A stretch of 64,000 nt of DNA from DIGJ01 sp041739345 (GCA_041739345.1 JBGSNZ010000001.1:56060-120059); one strand, 5' to 3'. Numbered from the stretch's first letter, positions 52,061 through 60,196 are shown. Program-made: numbers and translations. The notes: generated by a model from the sequence alone, not told the origin.

Positions 52061-52090
52061 GGGTGTATGCGACAGCATACGCCCTATTTT
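52061..52090 (+). promoter_or_regulatory. DGR hairpin/cruciform downstream of VR, also a terminator
   Basis: GGGTGTATGC (52061-52070) pairs with GCATACGCCC (52075-52084), one G-T pair, with the tetraloop GACA. The loop fits the GRNA pattern known for DGR target hairpins. A TATTTTT run follows, so it can also stop transcription of the target gene. Confidence 0.75.
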
Positions 52091-52112
52091 TAAATTATGA
52101 GGTAATTAAAAC

Positions 52113-52517
52113 ATGCAAAGAAACTTTAGGGCAACGGCGAAACCGCCGGATCCAAAAGACGATCTTTTGATTTTCAAGAAAACAAGGGAAATGATACAAT
52201 TCGGTAACGATTGCCTATACAATGCACAATTTCCGAGAAAATACAGAACCGGAAATAGCATAGGGGCACAAATAGAAAAGTGCATGTACGATATATTGGA
52301 CTTGCTAACAGATGCAGCAGCGAAAGAACATAAGAAAACAACGCTAACGCAAGTCGATGCAAAACTAAAGTATCTAAGACAATTGTTATTAATTGTATCG
52401 GATCCGAAGTATGACACAAAAACGGTAGTATTACCGCTTGAAAAACAAAGAAGATGGAGCGAACAGTTAGAGGAAATAGGTAGAATTTTAGGTAGTTGGC
52501 TTAATAAGTTAAAATAG
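52113..52517 (+). CDS. avd: DGR accessory variability determinant (Avd-like)
   Basis: This 134-residue, basic, all-helical protein fits the four-helix-bundle Avd (S23-like) family: LLIFKKTREMIQFGNDCLYN, GNSIGAQIEKCMYDILDLLT, QVDAKLKYLRQLLLIVSD and EEIGRILGSWLNKLK as the four helices. Avd pentamers bind the reverse transcriptase and TR RNA and are needed for mutagenic copying. Location between VR and TR is as in BPP-1. ATG follows GAGGT. Confidence 0.88.
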   Translation: MQRNFRATAKPPDPKDDLLIFKKTREMIQFGNDCLYNAQFPRKYRTGNSIGAQIEKCMYDILDLLTDAAAKEHKKTTLTQVDAKLKYLRQLLLIVSDPKYDTKTVVLPLEKQRRWSEQLEEIGRILGSWLNKLK

Positions 52518-52540
52518 ATCAGCTATGGGGAATGTGCCGC

Positions 52541-52657
52541 AACGGTTGCTTATTCGTGGCGGTAATTATGGTAATGGTGCGAATGCCGGAGAGGCTAACG
52601 GTAATCTGAACAATCCTCGTTCTAATTCGAATGCGAATTTAGGTTTGTTTTCCGCTT
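52541..52657 (+). repeat. DGR template repeat (TR)
   Basis: The 117-bp template holds 27 A, mostly in ten AAY (Asn) codons when read in the phase of the target gene. It shares all 90 non-A bases with the VR. An open frame through it (52525-52746) exists only because it keeps the coding phase. The homology ends at 52657/52028, after which the sequences are unrelated. Confidence 0.97.
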
Positions 52658-52828
52658 TTCTCATAAAGTCAGCTTATGCCGCAACAAGTGGGCGGCATAC
52701 CGTACAGAGAGAAGAAAAGGGGCACATTTCCCTCCTTATCTTATGATTAGGAAAATAAAAATTGCCATGAATACAGTAAGTAACATTTGCGAAAGGTGTA
52801 ACGCAGGGCACAATTAGAAGGCATAATA
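52658..52828 (+). ncRNA. TR 3' spacer RNA with stem-loop
   Basis: The 171 bases between TR and the reverse transcriptase start include the stem TATGCCGC (52675-52682) with GCGGCATA (52692-52699). In BPP-1 the spacer between TR and the RT gene is structured RNA bound by RT-Avd and primes cDNA synthesis. The same role here is inference from position. Confidence 0.6.
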
Positions 52829-53941
52829 ATGAAAACATTTAGAGTGAGTTACGAAGAGATAACATGCTACAACAATATCTATCACGCACATTGCGACGCA
52901 CAACGTTGTAAAAGCGAGCGTAACGAAATAATGCGTTTCACTATGGAACTTGACGTAAATTTAAACAGACTATACAAAGACTTGCAAGAAGGAAGATATA
53001 AAGTAAGTGGTTACAGATTGATTTATATTTATGTACCAAAGAAACGTTTGATTATGGCGTTACAGTATCGGGATCGTGTTTTACAATGGGCGATATATAG
53101 GCTTTTAAACCCATTATATGAGAAAGCCTATATATACGATAGTTACGGTTGCAGAAAAGGCAAAGGCAGAGAGAAAGCAGCCGAACGCCTGCAATATTGG
53201 TTAAGGCAGACAGATAGAAAGCCGGTACAATATTATTACTTGAAACTTGATATATCAAAGTTTTTCTATCGGGTAGATCATGAGATTTTATTAAATATTC
53301 TAAAACGCCGGATCAAAGACAAAAGGTTAATAGATTTATTTAGTACAATAATTAATTCAGAGAAGAGAGCCTTCGGCTTGCCGTTTGGTATGGATCCATG
53401 CGAGGCAATACAAAACGATATGTTATTTGACAAAGGAATGCCGATAGGCAACCTAACAAGTCAAATGTTTGCAAATATATACATGAATGAATTGGATCAG
53501 TATTTAAAGCACGAATTACACTTAAAATACGTGATCCGGTATATGGACGATTGTATTATTTTGCACGATAACAAGCAGGAACTAAACCAAATAAAAGACA
53601 AGATAGAGGTATTTTTATCGGATCATTTAGAACTAAATCTAAATAACAAAACTGTTATAAATCCGACTACTCAAAATATAGATTTCGTAGGATATTCGAT
53701 AAACAAAGACGAAATACGGTTAAGAAAATCAACCGTAAAAAGAATGAGAACACGAATAAAATATATAGTGAAAGCCTATGAGCGTGGGGAAATGTCACTA
53801 AAAGAAGTGAACGCAACCATGCAGAGTTATTTCGGCTTAGTAAAGCATTGCACCAATGAGGGGTTAAGAGAAAAGATCATAAAAGATTTTACACTACATT
53901 GCACCGATGCATCACGTGAAAAAGCATTAGAAAGCCGGTAA
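52829..53941 (+). CDS. DGR reverse transcriptase
   Basis: The 370-residue protein has RT motifs in order: YRDRVLQWAIY (about 80-90), YLKLDISKFF with D141, the motif IGNLTSQMFANIY (206-218) with SQ in place of the SP of most RTs, and RYMDDCIIL (catalytic YMDD, 238-241). The SQ variant is the usual mark of DGR enzymes. There is no maturase or endonuclease domain, so it is not a group II intron protein. It makes A-mutagenised cDNA from the TR RNA. ATG 52829 has a weak site (GAAGGC). Confidence 0.96.
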   Translation: MKTFRVSYEEITCYNNIYHAHCDAQRCKSERNEIMRFTMELDVNLNRLYKDLQEGRYKVSGYRLIYIYVPKKRLIMALQYRDRVLQWAIYRLLNPLYEKAYIYDSYGCRKGKGREKAAERLQYWLRQTDRKPVQYYYLKLDISKFFYRVDHEILLNILKRRIKDKRLIDLFSTIINSEKRAFGLPFGMDPCEAIQNDMLFDKGMPIGNLTSQMFANIYMNELDQYLKHELHLKYVIRYMDDCIILHDNKQELNQIKDKIEVFLSDHLELNLNNKTVINPTTQNIDFVGYSINKDEIRLRKSTVKRMRTRIKYIVKAYERGEMSLKEVNATMQSYFGLVKHCTNEGLREKIIKDFTLHCTDASREKALESR

Positions 53942-53966
53942 ATTTATTATGGGAGGATAAAGAAAT

Positions 53967-54236
53967 ATGTATATTGACCAAAATACAATTATTTCTGTAG
54001 CATCTTTGATCGGTGCAATTATTGCAATTTTAGGTTGTATATTTGCCGCTTACAGATGGTACTTAAAACAAAACAAACAGGACGACGATATAAAGGCAAT
54101 GAAAGACGAACAATGCTTATTATGTTACGGTATTATTGCCTGCCTAGATGGATTAAAACAAATGGGTGCAAATGGGAACGTTACAGAGGCGCACACGAAA
54201 CTAGAAAAGCATCTAAACCAATCAGCACATAAGTAA
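53967..54236 (+). CDS. Membrane protein of the lysis region (holin-like)
   Basis: The 89-residue protein has one N-terminal membrane segment (IISVASLIGAIIAILGCIFA) and a cytoplasmic part CLLCYGIIACLDGLKQMGAN that recurs in many Clostridia phages near holin genes. ATG follows GGGAGGAT. It may be a holin or holin regulator. Confidence 0.65.
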   Translation: MYIDQNTIISVASLIGAIIAILGCIFAAYRWYLKQNKQDDDIKAMKDEQCLLCYGIIACLDGLKQMGANGNVTEAHTKLEKHLNQSAHK

Positions 54237-54247
54237 GGTGATAAAAT

Positions 54248-54520
54248 TTGAAAAAGAGAAGGAAAAGAAAGAAGATACAAACGAGGAAAATTCTATTGCC
54301 GGTAATAGTTATCATGATCCTACTGTATACAGCAATAGCGATTATTCTACAATTCAAAACCCAAACGGAGATATCAAGCACGCTAACAACGTGCTTTTTT
54401 ACGTTTTGGACTATAGAAATCGTTGCCCTAGCAGGCATTACGATAAAGAAACCACGCAGCAACTATAACAATGATTACGCTACAAGCGTAGAAGAAAGCG
54501 AGGAAAAGGAAAATGAGTAA
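54248..54520 (+). CDS. Small membrane protein of the lysis region
   Basis: It starts at TTG 54248 after TAAGGTG. The N-terminus is very basic (KKRRKRKKIQTRK), followed by two membrane segments (LLPVIVIMILLYTAIAIIL and CFFTFWTIEIVALAGITI). It overlaps the holin gene by 8 bases. It could be a second holin or pinholin. Confidence 0.6.
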   Translation: MKKRRKRKKIQTRKILLPVIVIMILLYTAIAIILQFKTQTEISSTLTTCFFTFWTIEIVALAGITIKKPRSNYNNDYATSVEESEEKENE

Positions 54521-54743
54521 AATTAATTGGAAACAAAAACTAACAAGCCGTAAATTTTGGGTTTCTATTGCAGGATTGGCAACCGCAATCATGATATTGA
54601 CTAACACAAACGCAGAAACCCAAACACAGGTAGCAGCCGTTATAATGGCGACCGCTAGCGTTGTAGCTTATACCATAGGCGAAGGGTTGATAGACGCCAA
54701 CAGAACCAACACAGACACCACAGACAAGACGGAAACCAAATAA
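54513..54743 (+). CDS. Phage holin
   Basis: This 76-residue protein has SRKFWVSIAGLATAIMIL and AAVIMATASVVAYTIGEGL as two membrane segments and a hydrophilic Thr/Asp tail, matching the phi-LC3-type holin family. It releases or activates the endolysin encoded 15 bases downstream. ATG follows GAAAAGGAAA. Confidence 0.85.
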   Translation: MSKINWKQKLTSRKFWVSIAGLATAIMILTNTNAETQTQVAAVIMATASVVAYTIGEGLIDANRTNTDTTDKTETK

Positions 54744-54757
54744 GGGAGGGCGAACAA

Positions 54758-55510
54758 ATGACGACCACAGAAATAGCAGGAAAAGCAGCGAAAGTAATTT
54801 TTGCAAACGAAGGAAATTACAGTTCGGTTAATAAAAATGACAATGGGGCGGTATCTATCGGTAAGGTGCAATGGCATGCCAATAGAGCGTTAAACCTACT
54901 CAAAGGCATTATTAAAAGCATTGGAGCAGATGCAGCGCAGGACAAACTAGGAACTACGCTTTACAATGAGATTACTAAAACGAGTAATTGGAATACAAGG
55001 ATTGTTAACGCAGCCGAGGCGGCGAAAATATCGGATCTTTTAACTACATCACAGGGAAAGGCAGCACAGGACAGTTTAGCAATCGCAGACGTAACGGCAT
55101 ATGTTAAAAAAGGACAATCCTACGGCTTAAAAGATGCAGGGGCATTGATCTATTTTGCAGACGGTGTAAATCAATACGGCGCAGCATCTAGCCTTTGGGC
55201 GAACATTTCAAAGGACGCACTAAAGAACACCGGCGACGTGGAGGCTATGTTTGCAGCCACCAAAGAAAGAACTAGTAATTATATTCCACGCCGTACAAGC
55301 GTTTACAACAAAGTTAAGGCATTAGGGTTAAGCGAAACACCAACACCAACCACAACGACCGTTAAAACAAGCAAATACACGGTCAAAAAAGGCGATACAC
55401 TTAGCGGAATAGCAAGGAAATACAAAACCACAGTTGATAAGTTAGTAAAGATCAATAATATTAAAAATGCAAACTTAATCAACATAGGGCAAGTGTTAAA
55501 ATTAAATTAG
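54758..55510 (+). CDS. Endolysin with LysM domain
   Basis: The 250-residue protein has a lysozyme/transglycosylase-like catalytic domain (about 1-185; Glu in FANEGNYSSVNKNDNGAVSI, then GKVQWHANRALNLL), a Thr/Pro linker and a LysM domain (KYTVKKGDTLSGIARKYKTT to the end). It cuts peptidoglycan for host lysis. No signal peptide is visible, so it depends on the holin. ATG follows GGGAGGGCG. Confidence 0.88.
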   Translation: MTTTEIAGKAAKVIFANEGNYSSVNKNDNGAVSIGKVQWHANRALNLLKGIIKSIGADAAQDKLGTTLYNEITKTSNWNTRIVNAAEAAKISDLLTTSQGKAAQDSLAIADVTAYVKKGQSYGLKDAGALIYFADGVNQYGAASSLWANISKDALKNTGDVEAMFAATKERTSNYIPRRTSVYNKVKALGLSETPTPTTTTVKTSKYTVKKGDTLSGIARKYKTTVDKLVKINNIKNANLINIGQVLKLN

Positions 55511-55523
55511 GGAGGGCGTTACA

Positions 55524-55802
55524 TTGAAAAAGAAAACAGAAACAGAAACGCAAGAGGTAGCACCGGAAATCGTCACAGAGCAGCCAAAAGAGAAGGACAC
55601 GTACAAACTAACCTATGGTAGTTTTGAAAGCAAGAAAGAGGCATTGACGCAGCTAGCAGCTATAAAAAAGAAAGTTGCTTATGCATCGTTGATTATTGAG
55701 GAAAATTGTTATAAAATCTTCTTTGGTGAGTTCGACAAGGCGACCGGTGATAAGGCGTTAGAAACCGTAAAAACGGCAGGATTTGAGGCAGAATTAAAGT
55801 AA
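55524..55802 (+). CDS. SPOR-domain-like protein
   Basis: The 92-residue protein starts at TTG after GGGAGGGCG. The final ~70 residues (YKLTYGSFESKKEALTQLAA, then ENCYKIFFGEFDKATGDKAL) fit a SPOR-type peptidoglycan-binding domain. It may join the endolysin at the wall. It is the last prophage gene. Confidence 0.65.
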   Translation: MKKKTETETQEVAPEIVTEQPKEKDTYKLTYGSFESKKEALTQLAAIKKKVAYASLIIEENCYKIFFGEFDKATGDKALETVKTAGFEAELK

Positions 55803-56194
55803 GAAAAAATGCATAAAATCAATATCGGGAAATATAAGATAATATAAGTAGAGAGCACACAGGGAACAAATGCGCTAGAAAGCCTTTAAAATCAAGGCAA
55901 AAAGTTATCAAAGAGATAATATGTGGGACTTTTGGAAACTTGGGAAATGGCTTATTTACTGGGTTTCAAGAGTTGTGGGTTGCTTTGAAATGTGCTTGAT
56001 TTCGCTAGATAAGTAACACACAAGCGACAAACAAGTAACAAGAAAGCAACTTAAAAGACACAAACATTAGAATTTTTATAGGATGTTTTTCAGATGGATT
56101 TATCTGTCTGAGAGACATCCTTTCTTTTTGTGATAAATAGACATTTGATAATTACCTCTTTGTAATATAAGTAACGTATAAGTGACAATGGCTT
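55803..56194. other. Right prophage boundary and integrase B arm region
   Basis: No gene is visible. One AGGGAACA copy lies at 55862-55869. Repeated AAGTAACA/AAGCGACA/AAGTAACG/AAGTGACA-like octamers occur at about 56010-56035 and 56169-56186, probably arm sites of the second, broken integrase. The attR core must lie here, but I cannot pin it. Confidence 0.45.
56080..56135 (+). terminator. Terminator at the junction of the two elements
   Basis: AGGATGT pairs with ACATCCT (near 56081 and 56118), with an inner CAGA/TCTG pair, followed by TTCTTTTTG. It may be the terminator of the original host or element gene. Confidence 0.65.
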
Positions 56195-56707
56195 CTTAAA
56201 TCATGTTAATTGCTTTGATTAATTCGTTCACATCCATGTGGGTGTATACTTTCTCTGTCAGTGTCATGGCGCCTGAGTGACCAACAATCTTTTTGATGGT
56301 AGTCTGATCAATGCGAGCATCTGCTAACATCTGCTAACATGGAAATACAGGTATGTCTGCAACAATGTGGAGTCTTTTCAATTCCTAAGTTAGTCATTAA
56401 GGGTTTGAAGTAACTGTCATAGTAATTGCGATAGGAGAACTTCTTACCATCATCCGTATGAAGTAGGTATTTGGAATCGGTATAATCGTTGTACCAGTTC
56501 TTATAAAATGGTAATACCTTGTCGGCAATAGGAACTTTTCGAATTCCATTTTCTGTTTTACTGTCAATAACGTCGAAATACTGTTCATCAAGGGAGGCCA
56601 CTGAAAAAGTCATGAAAGTTTAAAAAATCCTTGTAAATGTTCGATTAATAGGGCATTTACAAGGATTTTTTGATATAATTATAGTATTAAAATAGGTAGG
56701 TGATACT

Positions 56708-58162
56708 ATGATTCAATTACAGCAGAAATTGGTTTTAAGTCCATACATGAAAATATATGATTTGATAGTACCTAAGGATAACCTTTTAAGACAGATAAAT
56801 GAACTGATTGACTTTTCTTTTATCTATGAAGAACTTCAAAATAAATATTGTATGGATAATGGTAGGAATGCAATACATCCCATTCGTATGTTCAAATATC
56901 TTCTTTTGAAATCTATTTTCGACCTGTCTGATGTGGATGTTGTAGAACGTTCAAAGTATGACATGTCTTTTAAGTACTTTCTTGACATGGCTCCAGAGGA
57001 TGCTGTTATTGATTCAAGTTCCTTAACTAAGTTCCGAAAACTAAGACTAAAAGATGTAAACCTCTTGGACATGCTGATTAATAAAACCGTTTCTATTGCA
57101 CTTGAAAAAGGAATCATAAAATCCACCTCTATTATTGTGGATGCAACTCATTCAAAATCACGGTATAACCATAAGTCACCCAGAGAAATCTTACAGAATC
57201 AATCAAGGAAGTTACGTAAATCGGTCTATGAAATAGAGGGTACGATGAAAGATAAATTCCCTACAAAAAACACAACTGACCAGCTAGAGGACGAAATCCA
57301 ATATTGCAAAGATTTGATTGAAGTAATTTATAAGAATGAAAGATTGACCGCTTATCCTAAAGTAAAAGAGAAACTAAACTTGTTAGAGGAAACATTAAAT
57401 GATGATATCGAACATATGCAAAGTTCAGAAGATGAAGATGCAAGAGTTGGACACAAATCATCCGATACCTCTTTTTTTGGATACAAGACACATATCGCTA
57501 TGACAGAAGAACGAATTATTACGGCAGCAACAATTACTACAGGTGAAAAAGTTGACGGAAAAGAATTAAACATTTTGTTAGCGAAGAGTAAAGAAACAGG
57601 TCTTAGAATCGATACTATAATAGGTGACACAGCATATTCAGAAAAAGGAAATATCGAATTAGCAAAAGAAGAACAGATAAAACTTGTAGCGAAATTAAAT
57701 CCATCCGTAACGCAGGGACATAGAAAAAATGAAGATAAATTCCAATTTAATAAAGATGCAGGTATGTATGTCTGTAAAGCGGGGCATATGTCATTCCGAA
57801 AATTTAAGCAAGGTAAAAAAGATGTGTCCATAAACCAAGTGCATAATTATTATTTTGATATTGAGAAGTGCAAACACTGCGCTTATAAGCAAGGATGCTA
57901 TAAAGATGGAGCGAAAACAAAAACTTATTCGGTATCGATTAAAAGTGGTGTTCATTTAGATCAAATGAACTTTGAAGAGAGTGAATATTTCAAAGAGAAG
58001 GCGAAAGAACGATACAAAATCGAAGCCAAAAATAGTGAATTAAAACATAGGCATGGATATGATGTAGCATCATCTTCAGGTCTTGTCGGCATGGAGATGC
58101 AAGGAGCATTAACCATATTTGCAGTAAATTTAAAACGAATCATGAAATTAATCGAGAAATAA
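56708..58162 (+). CDS. IS1182-family transposase
   Basis: The 484-residue DDE transposase has an N-terminal DUF772-type domain (HPIRMFKYLLLKSIFDLSDV), first Asp in IIVDATHSKSRYNHKSP, second in TIIGDTAYSEKGN, and Glu in EAKNSELKHRHGYD. A Cys motif CKHCAYKQGC lies before the Glu. The frame is complete, so the IS may still be active. ATG follows TAGGTGAT. Confidence 0.93.
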   Translation: MIQLQQKLVLSPYMKIYDLIVPKDNLLRQINELIDFSFIYEELQNKYCMDNGRNAIHPIRMFKYLLLKSIFDLSDVDVVERSKYDMSFKYFLDMAPEDAVIDSSSLTKFRKLRLKDVNLLDMLINKTVSIALEKGIIKSTSIIVDATHSKSRYNHKSPREILQNQSRKLRKSVYEIEGTMKDKFPTKNTTDQLEDEIQYCKDLIEVIYKNERLTAYPKVKEKLNLLEETLNDDIEHMQSSEDEDARVGHKSSDTSFFGYKTHIAMTEERIITAATITTGEKVDGKELNILLAKSKETGLRIDTIIGDTAYSEKGNIELAKEEQIKLVAKLNPSVTQGHRKNEDKFQFNKDAGMYVCKAGHMSFRKFKQGKKDVSINQVHNYYFDIEKCKHCAYKQGCYKDGAKTKTYSVSIKSGVHLDQMNFEESEYFKEKAKERYKIEAKNSELKHRHGYDVASSSGLVGMEMQGALTIFAVNLKRIMKLIEK

Positions 58163-58187
58163 GTGGCAATTATACATTGTATAAGTG

Positions 58188-58236
58188 AAAAATAGCGGTA
58201 AAAAAGTCCTTGATGAACTTTATACCGCTATTTTTT
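58188..58236 (+). terminator. Terminator of the IS transposase gene
   Basis: AAAAATAGCGGTA (58188-58200) pairs with TACCGCTATTTTT (58223-58236 region), followed by a T run. Confidence 0.8.
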
Positions 58237-59022
58237 ATATTCATCTGTTGATTCTTAAAGCAACCTATAGAAAAAACGATAGTTTTTCAGTGGCCTCCAT
58301 CAAGGTGGACATTTTCTTTTTTTAGATCCAACAATTCTGAAATACGAACCCCATTATATAGTAACATAAGCACGACCTGATAATACTTGTCATCCTTCAT
58401 TGTCCAGACCTTTTCTACTTCTTCAGGAGTGAAACGATCTCTATCATACTTGTTCGGATTTCTATCCTTGTACTTTAAAATATCTACAAATTCAGAATAG
58501 TCTTTTACCGTTAATTCATGCTTTAGCGCATATTCATAAATCTGATTAAATAATACCTTTAATTTGCGAAGTGTTGGGTAATTCTTGCCACAGGTATCAA
58601 CGACTCTTTGTAAATCGTCTAATTTCACATCTTTAAATGCTTTGTCAGAAATGCTATCACATAGAGCAAATGCAGCTTTATATCCATTGACATTAGATGG
58701 AGAAACAGTTGGATATTTTTCTTCCGACCATCTTTCGTAAATATCAGCAAAAGTCAGCTTCATTACGGATAAATCAATTGGGTTATCATTGTACCTTGCT
58801 AATATTTGCAATGCTTCTGTCTTTGTCGTTCCATAACCTAGAATCTGATATTCTTGCACCACCTTTCCTGTTTTCTCATTTAAATGCCATCCAGCAGTTA
58901 CTCTTGCTGCATATGGCTTTCGTCGTTTACCGGAGAGTTTTACAACGCCTCCATAGCCATTTGGTAATCTCATACCATTCATTCCTTTCTGAAAAATATT
59001 TATTATGAAAGAGTTAGAAACT

Positions 59023-59625
59023 CTATTCATCAAGATAACGTGTAGTCTCGAAAGTAAGTGATTTCCCTTCTTCTTTTTCTTTTATCTGTTGTTTTGCATC
59101 TGCTAATGCTCGAACGATTCCTAGTAAATAAGCATCTTCAATATCTGGAACAGATAAGTAGGAAGTGCCAATATGAATGCCTGGTTGTGGTAATGGCTCA
59201 TCTTTCTCATATATCAATTTCTCATTCGAATCAACGAACAAATAATTTTGAATACGTTCCATTAAGAAATTCATTTCTATTAGGGTACTTAAGGTATCCA
59301 AATATCTTTTAGAATTTGCGTTGGTATCATATTGTTTTGCATATCGTTGAAGAATAGCGATTGCATTATCGTGTAGTCGTGTTATTTCTTTTGCTTCATG
59401 CAATTCTGGTTTGGGAGTTTTACTTTTTCCAAGAAGAAAGTCGTAGGAGCAATCGAGGGCTTCTGCTATAAGTTCAAGCGTATCAATGGAATAAAAGACT
59501 TTACCAGACATGTACTTTTTCAAACTTGAAAGTCCAATCCCTGTTTTTGAAGCGAATTCTTCCTGTGTCATTCCCATTTCTTTAATTCTATCCCTTAAAA
59601 TAGTTCCAATATTATCTATATTCAT
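59023..59625 (-). CDS. Repressor of the second element (XRE family)
   Basis: The 200-residue protein has an N-terminal HTH_3 (RIKEMGMTQEEFASKTGIGL, SSLKKYMSGK) and ALDCSYDFLLGKSKTP. The C-terminal ~125 residues are helical and lack a peptidase pair. ATG 59625 follows GGAGGTGAT. It overlaps the broken integrase start by 11 bases, so the two were one operon. It is intact and could still repress the rightward promoter in front of 59797. Confidence 0.85.
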   Translation of the reverse strand: MNIDNIGTILRDRIKEMGMTQEEFASKTGIGLSSLKKYMSGKVFYSIDTLELIAEALDCSYDFLLGKSKTPKPELHEAKEITRLHDNAIAILQRYAKQYDTNANSKRYLDTLSTLIEMNFLMERIQNYLFVDSNEKLIYEKDEPLPQPGIHIGTSYLSVPDIEDAYLLGIVRALADAKQQIKEKEEGKSLTFETTRYLDE

Positions 59626-59796
59626 TACATATCACCTCCAAAGTGGAAATATTGGTTCTAAAATTACATCGAACATATGTTTGTAATAATTCATAGAATG
59701 TGATACGTCAATAAGAAATTAAAAGCTAGAGATAGCGAAAAAATAAATCTAAAAATGGGATTTGGAAGAGGTCTCAGGAAGGGAAGGAGGAATTGA

Positions 59797-60045
59797 ATGG
59801 GAGAAGTCAAATATGAAGTAGAACTACCACCATTTACTGGTAGGAATGTTCCAATCAGTGAGATTGCAAGAGCTACGGGAAAAGAAGCACAGTATATCCG
59901 AGTTGGACTGCAAAGAGGAGTTTTAAAATTTGGACATGCAATCAAGATGAAAGACTCATCTGAATACAGTTACTTTTGTCCAGACAAAAAGGTTTGGGAA
60001 GAAACTGGATACTTCAGATATGAGCCGAACACTGCAGCAGGGTGA
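59797..60045 (+). CDS. Small DNA-binding (excisionase-like) protein of the second element
   Basis: The 82-residue protein has NVPISEIARATGKEAQYIRV and GLQRGVLKFGHAIKM, closely parallel to the 77-residue protein at 20398-20631 of the prophage. This supports a shared ancestry of the two elements. ATG follows GGAAGGAGG. It is divergent from the repressor. Confidence 0.65.
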   Translation: MGEVKYEVELPPFTGRNVPISEIARATGKEAQYIRVGLQRGVLKFGHAIKMKDSSEYSYFCPDKKVWEETGYFRYEPNTAAG

Positions 60046-60113
60046 TGAATATCACCCTGTAAATCTTCTTTTGTGAATCGAAGAATTGTTGTAAAAAGTT
60101 GAGCCAGTGTACT

Positions 60114-60175
60114 GCAAGACACGCAATAGCGACGTCGCCGTCCTATTGCATCTTGTCAGGGGTTGAAATCCCCTG
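60114..60175. repeat. Two strong hairpins, oriT-like
   Basis: The first hairpin has GCAATAG (60123-60129) with CTATTGC (60143-60149), extended by GCAAGA/TCTTGT and an inner GACG/CGTC. The second is CAGGGG (60157-60162) with CCCCTG (60170-60175), followed by AAACCCC. Paired GC hairpins of this kind sit at transfer origins of many mobilizable Firmicute elements. No relaxase gene is next to it. Confidence 0.45.
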
Positions 60176-60196
60176 AAACCCCTCATATATTTCATA

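Larger units (their letters stand above)
50990..53941 (+). other. Diversity-generating retroelement (DGR) cassette
   Basis: The cassette holds, in order, the target gene with the variable repeat, a GACA-loop hairpin, the avd-like gene, the template repeat, a ~170-nt spacer and the reverse transcriptase gene. This is the same order as in Bordetella phage BPP-1 (mtd-avd-TR-brt). TR and VR differ at 10 positions, all A in the TR. No other feature set than a DGR explains this pattern. Confidence 0.97.
16401..55900. mobile_element. Temperate contractile-tail prophage
   Basis: The region between the rpsI terminator and a second integrase remnant contains a full phage gene order: integrase, repressor, replication and DNA-modification genes, late regulator, packaging, head, sheath and tube, tape measure, PBSX-like baseplate, DGR receptor module, holin and endolysin. 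All structural genes are open, so it could be inducible. The exact ends are uncertain because I found no convincing attL/attR core. Arm-like AGGGAACA repeats lie at both ends (16437-16466 and 55862-55869). Sheath, tube and Xkd-type baseplate genes together with an HK97-type head indicate myovirus morphology. Confidence 0.93.
56594..58297 (+). mobile_element. IS1182-like insertion sequence
   Basis: The 1704-bp element is bounded by 15-bp inverted repeats GAGGCCACTGAAAAA and flanked by a perfect 8-bp target duplication CATCAAGG (56586-56593 and 58298-58305). Removing it with one duplicate rejoins the integrase frame. Inside, a strong hairpin (AAATCCTTGTAAATG near 56629 with its complement ending near 56672) shields the transposase from outside transcription. 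Confidence 0.93.
56195..59033 (-). pseudogene. Second tyrosine integrase, broken by an IS and by a 10-bp duplication
   Basis: On the minus strand the first part (59033-58298) encodes the N-terminal and core-binding domains (RLPNGYGGVVKLSGKRRKPY, VRISELLDLKKENVHLD), homologous to the integrase at 16468-17574. An insertion sequence interrupts it between the codons of HLD and the continuing DEQYFDVIDSKTENG. The last part then has a perfect tandem copy of CTGCTAACAT (56321-56330 and 56331-56340) that shifts the frame inside HTCISMLAD. The active Tyr (VYTHMDVNELI) is out of frame. The gene is dead twice over. Confidence 0.9.

Noticed and set aside
52525..52746. Open frame of 73 codons covering the template repeat
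   Set aside because: The frame is open because the TR keeps the coding phase of the target gene. It has no ribosome site, and its function is as RNA template.
52829..53941. Group II intron or retron reverse transcriptase
   Set aside because: There is no maturase or nuclease domain, no intron RNA ends, and no msr/msd. The SQ motif, Avd and TR/VR pair indicate a DGR.
16401..56120. attL/attR core candidates AAAGCAAC and TTTCTTTT found at both prophage ends
   Set aside because: They are only 8 bases long, AT-rich, and expected by chance. Junction reads would be needed.
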